Source: Streptomyces liliiviolaceus (GTDB lineage Bacteria > Actinomycetota > Actinomycetes > Streptomycetales > Streptomycetaceae). From it: a stretch of DNA of 64,000 bases. Shown piece after piece: positions 50,865-58,992 of this stretch; the stretch's first letter is position 1, and each line of letters begins with the position of its first letter. Made by a program: the position numbers and the translations under genes. Below the pieces are notes generated by a model. That model saw only the letters and a list, made by a program, of their open reading frames with translations. It ran no database searches and was not told the DNA's origin. The DNA lies in assembly GCF_018070025.1 (NCBI RefSeq), contig NZ_JAGPYQ010000002.1, positions 1-64,000 of the forward strand. Reading direction: 5' to 3'.

Positions 50865-50886
50865 GTGCCCGCGATCCCGCGGGCAC
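50865..50886 (+). terminator. Expression-platform hairpin after the Mn2+ riboswitch
   Basis: Perfect 9-bp GC-rich stem GTGCCCGCG/CGCGGGCAC with a 4-nt loop, 12 nt after the aptamer and 93 nt before the start codon. There is no T-run. Probably the switchable terminator or pausing element of the riboswitch. Confidence 0.6.
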
Positions 50887-50978
50887 CCCAGATGCCGGGC
50901 CGATCGGTTCTCCCGTCGCCCCGATCGAGGGCGCTTCGCGAAGATCCGGGGGCCCGGTCCCTACAGAAAGCCACCGGA

Positions 50979-51563
50979 ATGCATCTCGACCCTCTGGCGA
51001 TCCTCACCGCCTTCGGGCTGATCTTCCTCGCCGAGCTGCCGGACAAGACGATGTTCGCGTCACTCGCCATGGGCACCCGCATGCGGCCCCTGTACGTGTG
51101 GTTCGGCACGTCCACCGCCTTCATCGTGCATGTCGCCATCGCGGTGGGCGCCGGAAGCCTCATCGGCCTGCTGCCCGACTGGACCGTCAAGTCCGTCTCG
51201 GCCGCCCTCTTCGCGTTCGGCGCCTTCATGCTGCTGCGCGGCGGCGACGACGAGGACGAGGAGGACGCCGGCGGCCGTACCGTCACCGGCTTCTGGCCCG
51301 TCTACACGACCGCCTTCATGGCCGTCTTCATCAGCGAGTGGGGCGATCTGACGCAGATCACGACCGCCAACCTCGCCGCCACGAACGGGGTCGCGTCCGT
51401 GGCCATCGGTTCGGCGGCGGCCCTGATGTCGGTCTCGGCGCTGGCGCTGCTGGCCGGACGCTTCATCGCCAAGCGCGTACCGCTGAAGACCGTGCAGCGC
51501 GTCGGCGGGATCTGCATGCTCGGCCTCGCCGTCTGGTCGGTGGTGGAGATCTTCGCGGGCTGA
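50979..51563 (+). CDS. TMEM165/GDT1 (UPF0016) family Mn2+/Ca2+ exporter
   Basis: 194-aa membrane protein with six helices in two homologous halves. Each half carries the family signature E-x-x-D-(K/L)-T: FLAELPDKTMFASLAMGTR in the first and FISEWGDLTQITTANLAA in the second (Leu replaces Lys/Arg). An acidic loop DDEDEEDAGG joins the halves. Bacterial members export Mn2+. The Mn2+ riboswitch leader fits this well: high manganese would turn expression on. The ATG follows a weak site (CACCGGA), consistent with leader control. Confidence 0.92.
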   Translation: MHLDPLAILTAFGLIFLAELPDKTMFASLAMGTRMRPLYVWFGTSTAFIVHVAIAVGAGSLIGLLPDWTVKSVSAALFAFGAFMLLRGGDDEDEEDAGGRTVTGFWPVYTTAFMAVFISEWGDLTQITTANLAATNGVASVAIGSAAALMSVSALALLAGRFIAKRVPLKTVQRVGGICMLGLAVWSVVEIFAG

Positions 51564-51709
51564 CGCGCCGACGGCCGCTCCGCCCGCGGCCGGTCCCACG
51601 ACCGGTCAGGATCGGAGAAGCGGCCCGGCACCACCCGGTCGTAGCGTGAAGGAACCGGCGGACGAACGACCGCCGGTGCGTCACGACCACGACCACGGAG
51701 GAGCCCGTC

Positions 51710-52060
51710 ATGTCCGAAGGCCTGAAGACCATCACCTACCCCGTCAAGGACCTCGCCCGGGCCAAGGCCCTGTTCGGCGCGCTCCTCGGAGTGGAGCCGT
51801 ACGTGGACGAGGCGTACTACGTGGGTTTCCGGGCGCCGGGGCAGCCCGAGGTCGGGCTCGACCCGCACGGGCACGCCAAGGGGCTGACCGGGCCGGTCCC
51901 CTACTGGTACGTCGACGACATCAAGGCGGGCCTCGCCTCTCTCGTCGGCGCCGGCGCCGAGGTGGTCCAGGACGTCCAGGACGTCGGCGGCGGCATGCTG
52001 ATCGCCTCCGTGAAGGACGCGGACGGCAACGCGGTCGGTCTGGTCCAGGAGGCGTCCTGA
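51710..52060 (+). CDS. VOC-family (glyoxalase-like) protein
   Basis: 116-aa single-domain vicinal-oxygen-chelate fold protein: ITYPVKDLARAKALFGALLG, VPYWYVDDIKAGLASLVGAG and IASVKDADGNAVGLVQEAS. The metal-binding His/Glu pattern of glyoxalase I is incomplete, so it may be a binding protein and not an enzyme. GGAGGAG precedes the ATG by 8 bases. It stands between the GDT1 gene and the MarR gene; it could belong to the MarR regulon, but there is no direct sign. Confidence 0.9.
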   Translation: MSEGLKTITYPVKDLARAKALFGALLGVEPYVDEAYYVGFRAPGQPEVGLDPHGHAKGLTGPVPYWYVDDIKAGLASLVGAGAEVVQDVQDVGGGMLIASVKDADGNAVGLVQEAS

Positions 52061-52099
52061 TCCTGGACCCGGTCAGTCCGATCCTGAAGCCGGTCAACT

Positions 52100-52124
52100 G
52101 TATGCAACTGCACTAGTTGCATAC
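52100..52124. promoter_or_regulatory. MarR operator: perfect 10-bp inverted repeat
   Basis: GTATGCAACT-N5-AGTTGCATAC, 36 bp upstream of the MarR-family ATG and 40 bp after the VOC stop. Size, symmetry and AT content fit an autoregulatory MarR site; the repeat is the strongest operator-like dyad in the window. Confidence 0.75.
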
Positions 52125-52159
52125 TCAACAAGCGGCCTTTTCTCTGTTACCGTGCGGAC

Positions 52160-52582
52160 ATGGCAGCAGAGAAGGCCGCTTCCCGGCTGGAGGACCAGTG
52201 GCGGGACATCCTGTCGGTGCACGCGCGCACCATGTGCGAGATCGACCGCGAACTCCATCCGCACGGACTGGGCGCCAGTGACTTCGAGGTGCTCGACATC
52301 CTCGTGTCGGACACCTCGGGCCCGACCACACAGGAGAAGACGGGCCGGGCCCCCGCCGAGCAGTGCCGTGTGCAGAACATCGCCGACCGGATCCATCTGA
52401 GCCAGAGCGCCCTCTCGCGGCTGATCGGACGCCTGGAGAAGGAGGGCCTGGTGGAGCGGAGCATCTGCCAGGAGGACCGGCGCGGCGTCTGGGTGGCCCT
52501 CACGCAGAAGGGCCGCGACCTGCACACCCAGGTCCGCCCCCTCCAACGCGCCGCCCTGGCGCGCATGCTGACCGACGCCTGA
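52160..52582 (+). CDS. MarR-family transcriptional regulator
   Basis: 140-aa winged-helix regulator: helix 1 EDQWRDILSVHARTMCEIDR, recognition region RIHLSQSALSRLIGRLEKEG, and wing VERSICQEDRRGVWVALTQK. An insertion of about 20 residues (DTSGPTTQEKTGRAPAEQCR) sits between helices where MarR proteins usually have a short turn; it contains one Cys, with others at Cys25 and Cys101, so redox sensing is conceivable. Likely autoregulated through the palindrome at 52100-52124. Confidence 0.92.
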   Translation: MAAEKAASRLEDQWRDILSVHARTMCEIDRELHPHGLGASDFEVLDILVSDTSGPTTQEKTGRAPAEQCRVQNIADRIHLSQSALSRLIGRLEKEGLVERSICQEDRRGVWVALTQKGRDLHTQVRPLQRAALARMLTDA

Positions 52583-52668
52583 GGCTCCTTCCTCCGCGCC
52601 CGGCGCATCCCGTACCGTCACATGGTTGCCGTGCGCAGAACGGCGCGGGCTGTGTCGGGGGGATCACA

Positions 52669-53655
52669 GTGGTCGAGGACGAAGAGCGGCAGGCCGGGGT
52701 CAGCAGCTACGAGACACGCAGCGTGGACGAGTCCCATGTCGTCATCGCGGAGCACTACTACGACCTCCGCCTCGAAGTACCGGGCCGGGCCGAGGACTTC
52801 CTCACCCGGCTCAGCGTGGCCGAACTCGGCGCCCTGACCGTCGGCGACGTCAGTTTCGGCACCGAGGTGAGGATCGACTTCGCACAGCCGCGGGTCTACC
52901 ACGTGACCGTGCCCCTCACCGGCCGCTTCCGCTGCAGGCAGGGGTACGGGGCGTCGGCGTACACCGTTCCCGAGCGCGCGGTGTTCCTCCAGCCGGAACG
53001 CGGGATCCGGGTGGACGACTGGTCGGCCGACTGCCGTGCCCTCACCGTGAAGATCGACATGGCTGCCCTGCACGAGCGGCTGGAGGCCCTGCTCGGCGGG
53101 CCCGTACGCCGTCCGCCGTCCTTCGAGACGTACATCGACGTCGGCCAGGGGGCCGGGCGCAGCTGGGCGGATCTCGCGCTGTGGTGCCTGCTGGAGAAGA
53201 ACACCTCGAACGGGCTGCTGGGCCGGCCCCTGATCCGGTCCCGGATCGAGCAGACCCTGCTGGAGGGGCTGCTGCTCGCGTGCGGGCACTCCTACCGCGG
53301 CGCGCTGGAGACGCCCGTGCCGGCGGCGCGGCCCGCGACGGTCCGGCGGGTCATGGAGGCGATCGAGGAACGCCCCGACGAGCACTACGACGCGGCGCGG
53401 CTGGCCTCCCTGTCCCAGATCGGGGTGCGCGCCCTCCAGGAGGCGTTTCGCAAACATGTGGGGATGTCCCCCACCGCGTATGTCACCGAGGTCCGGCTGC
53501 GGCGGGCGCACGAGCAGCTGCTCGCGGCCGATCCCGCGACGATCACCGTCACGGAGGTGGCGTACCGGTGGGGGTTCGCGCATCTCGGGCGCTTCGCGCA
53601 GCGCTACCGGAACCGGTTCGGGACCTCGCCCGCGCAGACGCTGCGTTCGGGCTGA
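52669..53655 (+). CDS. AraC-family transcriptional activator (AraC-binding-like sensor domain)
   Basis: 328 aa from the GTG at 52669, preceded by GGGGGGA. The N-terminal beta-rich sensor domain (about 30-200; YHVTVPLTGRFRCRQGYGAS, then TVPERAVFLQPERGIRVDDW) belongs to the ArpA/AraC_binding_2 type found with hydrocarbon or aromatic regulons. The C-terminal double helix-turn-helix is complete: ARLASLSQIGVRALQEAFRK and VTEVAYRWGFAHLGRFAQRY. Its targets are unknown. The oxygenase-like ACAD gene at 54441-55682 is nearby but is separated from it by sseB. Confidence 0.92.
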   Translation: MVEDEERQAGVSSYETRSVDESHVVIAEHYYDLRLEVPGRAEDFLTRLSVAELGALTVGDVSFGTEVRIDFAQPRVYHVTVPLTGRFRCRQGYGASAYTVPERAVFLQPERGIRVDDWSADCRALTVKIDMAALHERLEALLGGPVRRPPSFETYIDVGQGAGRSWADLALWCLLEKNTSNGLLGRPLIRSRIEQTLLEGLLLACGHSYRGALETPVPAARPATVRRVMEAIEERPDEHYDAARLASLSQIGVRALQEAFRKHVGMSPTAYVTEVRLRRAHEQLLAADPATITVTEVAYRWGFAHLGRFAQRYRNRFGTSPAQTLRSG

Positions 53656-53749
53656 GGGGCGCCACCGCGCATACCGGACAAGCGCCGCGCTTTGCGGAGC
53701 GATTCCGGCACGGGTGTCGGCCTACCGTTGATCACGGCGCCCGTGCGTC

Positions 53750-53781
53750 AGGGATGAACGGTGTCGGCGCCGTTCATCCCT
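53750..53781. terminator. Strong hairpin terminator downstream of araC
   Basis: Perfect 12-bp stem AGGGATGAACGG/CCGTTCATCCCT with an 8-nt loop, between the araC-type gene and the convergent sseB paralogue. Confidence 0.7.
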
Positions 53782-53829
53782 CACGGTTGCGGACCAGGGG
53801 CGCGGGAGCGGGAGCAGACCTGCGCCCCA

Positions 53830-53853
53830 GGGCGCGGGAGCACGCCCGCGCCC
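53830..53853. terminator. Second hairpin between convergent genes
   Basis: 9-bp stem GGGCGCGGG/CCCGCGCCC with a 6-nt loop, 62 bp before the sseB paralogue stop codon; with the hairpin at 53750 it would stop transcription from both sides. Confidence 0.55.
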
Positions 53854-53915
53854 CAGGGCCCGGCCGCTCCCCTCCGCATGTGGCCGGGCCCGATCCCCCG
53901 TCCGCACCGTCCTTC

Positions 53916-54320
53916 TCAGGCGCGGGGCGCCAGCAGGGTGCGTACACCCTGCGAGTCGAGGGTCAGTCCGTGCGGCGTGCTGGCGTCTATGCTCAGCGAG
54001 AGGTCGCTGGAGGGCCACTGCGCGGCGAGCGTCCCCAGGGGGACGAGGCGGTAGCGCGAGACGGACGGCAGCAGCTCGGCCATCGTCACCTCCGAGGTGA
54101 ACACCGGGACCAGCGGGTCGGAGCCCGGCTGTTCGAGGACGGGCAGGGCCACGACCGTGGGGTCGGCCGCTGTCTCGTCCTGGGCGTCGTCGGGCACCGG
54201 GACCAGCACGTCACTACCGGCCAGTGTGTCCAGCGCCGCGCCGTCCCCGGCGTTCTCGGCCAGGACGCTCAGCGCGCGCTGGGCCTCCACCGTGGCGCTG
54301 TCGTTCGAGGAAATCTCCAT
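53916..54320 (-). CDS. SseB-like protein, paralogue 2
   Basis: 134-aa acidic protein sharing the pattern of the protein at 50218-50610: both have xRALSVLAxxxGDxxAxxTLA near the start, VFTSEVTMAELLPSVSRYRL, VPLGTLAAQWPSSDLSLSID and SQGVRTLLAPRA at the end. It belongs to the SseB N-terminal family; the function is unknown. The two copies lie 3.3 kb apart in the same orientation, so a local duplication is likely. Confidence 0.8.
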   Translation of the reverse strand: MEISSNDSATVEAQRALSVLAENAGDGAALDTLAGSDVLVPVPDDAQDETAADPTVVALPVLEQPGSDPLVPVFTSEVTMAELLPSVSRYRLVPLGTLAAQWPSSDLSLSIDASTPHGLTLDSQGVRTLLAPRA

Positions 54321-54440
54321 GGCACATCCAGACGTAGTGGCGAAAACAGGCCGCCCGTGTCGTCTCCGACTCGGGCGCGGCTGATCGCGTACCCGTCCTG
54401 CGGGGTGCCATGCCCGCTCCACACACCTGTCACGCAACGG

Positions 54441-55682
54441 TCACGGGATGAGCGGAATGTCGTGCGAGGGCAGTCCGAGCCGGTCGCGGCCCACGCGCCG
54501 GGCCAGTGGCTCGGCCATGCTCGCCCCGATGTGCGACCAGTACGTGGCGGCGTCCCGGAAGTAGCGCTGCATCCGTTCGCCGTCGCGCGCGTAGCGTGAG
54601 CCGGCCGTGCGGAAGAGGATGTTCTGCAGGGCGTCCCAGGCCGTGCGTCCCGCGTTGAGGAAGACGAACGCGAGCCGGTTGTCGTCGGCGACGGTGAAGG
54701 GCGCCTCGCCGGAGACGTTGCGGCGGCAGGCCTCCATGTAGTCCTCGGCGTTGCGCTGGAGGGCGGCCTGCGCGGTGTGGATCATGCCGAGCGCCTCGCC
54801 GAGATGACGCTGGTAGTCGTGCAGTTCCGCGCGGGTACGGTCCGGTTCCAGGGTCAGCGGCCGGTCGGCGAGGATCCGGGCGTATTCGTCGGCGGCGGCG
54901 TATCCGATGCCGGTCATGATGGCCGCCAGTTCCCCGTGGTAGACGCTGGGCGCGCGTCCCGCGTACAGGGCGTTGCCGTGCAGCTTCGAGCCGGGGGTGC
55001 CGCCCTCCACGGGCAGGTCGAGCAGGCTCACCTCGCGGGTGAGGTGTTCGGGGATACGGGCCTGGTCCATGCGGACGCTGTTGGAGCCGCTGCCGCGCAG
55101 GCCGAGGACGCCGTGCCAGTCGTCGACGAGGGTCCACACCGGGCGCGGGGCGACGAACAGCACCATCGGTCCGGGCGGGTCGCCGGGCTTCTCCGGGGCG
55201 CGCAGGGTCTGGCCGAGGTAGTGGGTGGAGTACGGGGAACCGGAGGAGTAGGGCCAGATGCCGTCCAGGACGATCCCGTCGTCGCCGTTCGGCCGGGCGA
55301 CTCCGACGGGTGCGACGGTGGACGCGGCGCGGAACTCGCCGTGGGTGCCGAAGACCTCGTCCTGGGCCCGCTCGTCGAACTGCGCCGCGAACTGCAGGAC
55401 ATGGGCGGCGGTCAGGGACAGGGCCCAGCCGGTGGAGGGGCAGCCGCGGGTGATCTCGGTGACCACGCGGAAGAAGGTCGGCAGCCCGAACTCGTAGCCT
55501 CCGTAGCGGCGCGGCTGGAGGGTCCGGTAGAAGCCGGCCCGCAGGAAGTCCTCGTGCGTCTCCTGCGGGTAGCGCGTCAACTCCTCTGTCTCCGCCTGGC
55601 GTTCGAGCAGTACGGGCCGCAGGGCGGTGGCCCGGTCGATGAGTTCACGTTCGGTCAGTGCGGGTTCGGGAGGGGCGATCAC
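54441..55682 (-). CDS. Acyl-CoA dehydrogenase-fold flavin-dependent oxygenase (HpaB/HsaA-like)
   Basis: 413 aa from the GTG at 55682, with AGGAGG 5 bases upstream. ACAD fold: RAGFYRTLQPRRYGGYEFGL, GCPSTGWALSLTAAHVLQFA, VLGLRGSGSNSVRMDQARIP, and a C-terminal bundle ending WSHIGASMAEPLARRVGRD and LGLPSHDIPLIP. The closest remembered group is the oxygenase component of two-component flavin monooxygenases (4-hydroxyphenylacetate or 3-HSA hydroxylases). It is a distant paralogue of the protein at 26083-27270 (shared YGGY and GSGSN/GTGSN motifs). No flavin reductase gene is adjacent. The open frame continues upstream into the amylase gene, but that part is shadow. Confidence 0.87.
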   Translation of the reverse strand: MIAPPEPALTERELIDRATALRPVLLERQAETEELTRYPQETHEDFLRAGFYRTLQPRRYGGYEFGLPTFFRVVTEITRGCPSTGWALSLTAAHVLQFAAQFDERAQDEVFGTHGEFRAASTVAPVGVARPNGDDGIVLDGIWPYSSGSPYSTHYLGQTLRAPEKPGDPPGPMVLFVAPRPVWTLVDDWHGVLGLRGSGSNSVRMDQARIPEHLTREVSLLDLPVEGGTPGSKLHGNALYAGRAPSVYHGELAAIMTGIGYAAADEYARILADRPLTLEPDRTRAELHDYQRHLGEALGMIHTAQAALQRNAEDYMEACRRNVSGEAPFTVADDNRLAFVFLNAGRTAWDALQNILFRTAGSRYARDGERMQRYFRDAATYWSHIGASMAEPLARRVGRDRLGLPSHDIPLIP

Positions 55683-55810
55683 GGTGCCTCCTGACAGGTG
55701 GGGCGGTCCGTACGTGACGCGGTACCCGTGATTGAACACGCGACCGGTGCCCGCTGTACCCACCGGATACCGCCAAGTGGACCGCCCCACCAACTCGCTT
55801 GTGCGCGGGC

Positions 55811-58786
55811 CTACTTCAGGTACGGGCCGTCGGCGCCGATCTTCCCGGGGCCGTTCAGCACGTACACCCGGAGGTTGCCCTTGCCGGGGGCGCCGACGCT
55901 CAGCGTGCCGTTGGAGACGGTCTTCACGTCCCCGGTGACGGCGTCCTTGTAGGTGCCGTTCGGGATGCCCGTGTATGTGGCGCCGCCCGTGACGGTGACC
56001 AGGGCGAAGCTGTCCGTCGAGCCGCTGGTGTACCGGCGCTTGAAGGCCATCGAGCCGCTGATGCCCTCGGTGGAGTACTGCCCCGTCTGCAGGGCGGGGA
56101 CGGCCCGGCGGATCTGGTTGAGCCGCTGGACGTGCTTGACCAGGGGCTGCGCGAGGGTGTTCGCGACCTCGCCGCTCGCGGAGCCGACCGTGCCGAAGTC
56201 GGAGGCCGTGACACTGCCGGCGAGATGGTCGCCGTAGTACGCGCGACCGGTCGTCGCCAGCGGGCAGCTCGGACCGCAGTCGATCTTCTTGCCCTGCTGG
56301 AACTCGATCTCCGAGCCGTAGTACAGGGTCGGGATGCCGCGGAAGGTCCACATCAGGGCCATGTTCTCGGCCCACGCGTCGGTGCCGCCGGTGTAGCGCT
56401 CGCTGCTCTTGTTGGGCCCGTAGTCGTGGCTGTCGACGTAGACGACGTTGTACGTGGCGTCGTTGACGCTGTCGTCGGAGTCCTTGCCGTTGCCGTAGGC
56501 GTTCTGCGCGTCGCCGAAGTTCATGTGCATCCGCATGTCGATGATGTTCATGCCGGAGAACCGACTGCGGTCGGGGGTGTGGTAGTTGTTCCCGTCCAGG
56601 AAGGCGTTGGTGGACGTCGGCTGGTTCCCGGTGCCCTGGTCGTTCTCGTAGGTGAACTGCTCCAGGGCCGCCACTTCGTCGTCGGCGCTGTACTCCTTGC
56701 GCTCCTTCCAGGTGTAGAACTGCGCGGAGTGGTTGACCGAGCCGCGGTTCCACTTGTCGTTGACGAAGGCCGCGACCTCGCCGAAGACGAAGAAGTTCCG
56801 CGCGGCCTCGGCGCCGAACTTCTGGGTGACACGCTCCTGGATGGCGGGCAGGAAACGGCGGTTCCAGGTGACCCTGGGTATGTGCACGGCCGTGTCCACG
56901 CGGAATCCGTCGACGCCCATGTCGATGTACTTGTCGTAGGCGCCGATCAAGTAGTTCTGGACGGTGGTGTTCTCGGTGTTGAAGTCGGCCAGGTCCTCGT
57001 GCAGCCAGCAGGAGCGCGCGTCCTCGCCCTCCCAGTTGCCGATCCAGCACTGGTGGTAGAGCGCCTTGGGGAACATGCCCGAAGTGGGGCTGGGCCACTG
57101 GCAGTTGTAGAGCGTGTAGCCCTCTGCGCTCTTGCCTCCGGTGGGCTTGCCCCAGTTGAGGCAGGTGTTGCCGGACGGCTCGGCGGTCGACCACAGGTCG
57201 CCGTTGTAGTACGCCTTGCCGGACTTGGGTTCGACGGTGAGGCCGTCGTACTCGAAGCCCTCGTTCCTCTCGTCGTAGTACCAGCTCCACTGGGAGTCGC
57301 GGACGCCGTACACGGTGGGGGTGAACAGGCCTTTGGCGCCCCAGCGGGAGCTGTGGTTGTAGACGACGTCCTGGTAGATCTTCATGCCCTTGGCGTGCGC
57401 CGCGTTGATCAGGTCCTGGTAGGAGGCGCCGGCCGACTCCAGGCGCGGGTCGACCTTGTAGAAGTCGTAGCCGTGATAGCCGTGGTAGTCGTAGTCCGAG
57501 CGGTTGAGGACCACCGGGGTGACCCAGATCGCCGAGAAGCCGAGCGCCTTGACGTAGTCGAGTTTCTCGACCAGTCCCTTGAAGTCGCCCCGGAACATGG
57601 GGTCGTTGTTCGCCGCGTTGCCCGACTTGGTGTGCTGGCTGCCGCCGCGGTTGTTGGAGCTGTCGCCGTCGTTGAAGCGGGCGGTGAGGACGAAGTAGAT
57701 GGGGTCCTTGCGGGGGTCGGTGCCCAGCGGGGTGCCGGAGGCGGGGTCGGGGGCCTTGTCCCCGGTCGTCGCGGTGGCCGCGGCGGAGGCGGGTGAGGTG
57801 TTGCCCGCCGCGTCGACCGCCTTCACCGTGTAGGTGTAGCGGGTCCTCTCCTCAAGTCCCGTGTCGGAGAACACCGTCGATCCGATGTCGGTGACCATCG
57901 TGCCCTTGGTGCCGCCGGTGCGGGCCACCTGGTACTTGGTCACTCCGATGTTGTCGGTCGCCGCGTCCCAGCTGACGACGACGGAGGTGTTCGTGGCGCT
58001 CGCGGTCACCTTGGCCGGCGCGGTCGGCGCCTCGGTGTCCGGCTCGACGGCGGCGCACGGGTCCGCCGCGTCCTTGGTGACCGTACGGTCCTTGACGGTC
58101 GAGGTGCCGGAGGTGAGGGCGTAGTCGGCGCTGTTGTTGTTGTCCCAGACGCCGTTGCCGTTGTTGAAGGCCGCCTTCAGTGAGGTCGCCGTGCCGAGGT
58201 CGAGGGTCTTCTTCCACCAGCCGGTGCAGGCGGCCTCCATGCCGACGCCGGGCGAGGTCGTCCAGGTGCCGCCGGTCGGCGCGTAGTGGATGTTGGCCGT
58301 CGTCCAGCCGGTGGTGGCCGTCGAGTAGTAGACCGTGGCCTGGTTGCCCTCGGCCGGTTCGGTGCCGGCGCACGGGTCGCTGTGGGCGATCACCCCGTCC
58401 TTGACGGTGATGTTCCCCGTGCCGAGCGCGTAGTTGGCGCCACCGTTGTTGTCCCAGGTGCCGCCGCCGTCGTTGAAGGTGGCCGCGAGCCCGGCCGCCG
58501 AGCCGAGGTCGACGGTCTTCTTCACCCAGTCCGTGCAGGCCGCCTCCATCTTCGTGCCCGGCACGGTGGTCCACGCGCCGCCGTCCGGCGCGTAGTGCAG
58601 ATAGGTGGAGGACCAGTTCTTGGTCTTCGTGTAGTAGAAGACGGTCGCCGTGTTCGCGTCGGCGGCGACCGTCTCCATCGGGGCGGGGCCCGTCTCCGGT
58701 GGCCCCGCGAGCGCGCCGAGCAGTCCGGTCGCCACCAGCGCCGCGAGGAGCGGGCGCCGCGACCGACCGAGGGGTGTACGTCCCAT
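55811..58786 (-). CDS. Secreted multidomain GH13 alpha-amylase with two CBM25-like starch-binding modules
   Basis: 991 aa. A signal peptide (RRPLLAALVATGLLGALAG) leads to two tandem starch-binding modules of CBM25 type (about 45-140 and 145-240; TVFYYTKTKNWSSTYLHYAP and TVYYSTATTGWTTANIHYAP, about half identical). A fibronectin-III domain (about 250-340) precedes the GH13 barrel. Catalytic regions are GVDGFRVDTAVHIPRVTWNR (nucleophile Asp), FFVFGEVAAFVNDKW (Glu), and VYVDSHDYGPNKS (Asp). It hydrolyses starch outside the cell. The ATG at 58786 follows GGAGA. A MalR-like operator and promoter lie upstream. The barrel with its KSGNAANNDPMFRGDFKGL start resembles pullulanase or G-type amylases, so the bond specificity is not settled. 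Confidence 0.93.
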   Translation of the reverse strand: MGRTPLGRSRRPLLAALVATGLLGALAGPPETGPAPMETVAADANTATVFYYTKTKNWSSTYLHYAPDGGAWTTVPGTKMEAACTDWVKKTVDLGSAAGLAATFNDGGGTWDNNGGANYALGTGNITVKDGVIAHSDPCAGTEPAEGNQATVYYSTATTGWTTANIHYAPTGGTWTTSPGVGMEAACTGWWKKTLDLGTATSLKAAFNNGNGVWDNNNSADYALTSGTSTVKDRTVTKDAADPCAAVEPDTEAPTAPAKVTASATNTSVVVSWDAATDNIGVTKYQVARTGGTKGTMVTDIGSTVFSDTGLEERTRYTYTVKAVDAAGNTSPASAAATATTGDKAPDPASGTPLGTDPRKDPIYFVLTARFNDGDSSNNRGGSQHTKSGNAANNDPMFRGDFKGLVEKLDYVKALGFSAIWVTPVVLNRSDYDYHGYHGYDFYKVDPRLESAGASYQDLINAAHAKGMKIYQDVVYNHSSRWGAKGLFTPTVYGVRDSQWSWYYDERNEGFEYDGLTVEPKSGKAYYNGDLWSTAEPSGNTCLNWGKPTGGKSAEGYTLYNCQWPSPTSGMFPKALYHQCWIGNWEGEDARSCWLHEDLADFNTENTTVQNYLIGAYDKYIDMGVDGFRVDTAVHIPRVTWNRRFLPAIQERVTQKFGAEAARNFFVFGEVAAFVNDKWNRGSVNHSAQFYTWKERKEYSADDEVAALEQFTYENDQGTGNQPTSTNAFLDGNNYHTPDRSRFSGMNIIDMRMHMNFGDAQNAYGNGKDSDDSVNDATYNVVYVDSHDYGPNKSSERYTGGTDAWAENMALMWTFRGIPTLYYGSEIEFQQGKKIDCGPSCPLATTGRAYYGDHLAGSVTASDFGTVGSASGEVANTLAQPLVKHVQRLNQIRRAVPALQTGQYSTEGISGSMAFKRRYTSGSTDSFALVTVTGGATYTGIPNGTYKDAVTGDVKTVSNGTLSVGAPGKGNLRVYVLNGPGKIGADGPYLK

Positions 58787-58824
58787 GAGCGTCTCCAATG
58801 CGGGCCGTGGGGCGCCGAGTTGCT

Positions 58825-58863
58825 CTGCAAGAAGAACCGGCAAGTTCCAGAAAGTCCTTGCAG
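58825..58863. promoter_or_regulatory. MalR-like operator region of the amylase gene
   Basis: CTGCAAG (58825) and CTTGCAG (58857) form perfect 7-bp inverted arms 25 bp apart, with a further CAAG half-site between. They lie just downstream of the -10. TGCAAG/CTTGCA motifs like this are known from Streptomyces alpha-amylase promoters controlled by the LacI-family repressor MalR. Confidence 0.55.
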
Positions 58864-58868
58864 CGCGG

Positions 58869-58897
58869 AAGCTACAGGTACATGACAGCCACGTAAA
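58869..58897 (-). promoter_or_regulatory. Amylase promoter
   Basis: On the minus strand: -35 TTTACG (58897-58892), 17-bp spacer, -10 TAGCTT (58874-58869), about 80 bp upstream of the start codon and immediately followed by the MalR-like half-sites. Confidence 0.55.
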
Positions 58898-58992
58898 GGG
58901 ATCGCGCAGCCCGGGGGCCGCAGGGTGAGAACGGACCAGTAGTGGTGACCGGCGCCCACGCGCCGCGAGGGGCCCGCGCCTAGCGTGGAAGC

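Noticed and set aside
55683..57290. Upstream half of a 949-aa minus-strand frame ending in the ACAD protein
   Set aside because: It is the amylase gene in another frame; the ACAD protein has its own AGGAGG and GTG start at 55682.
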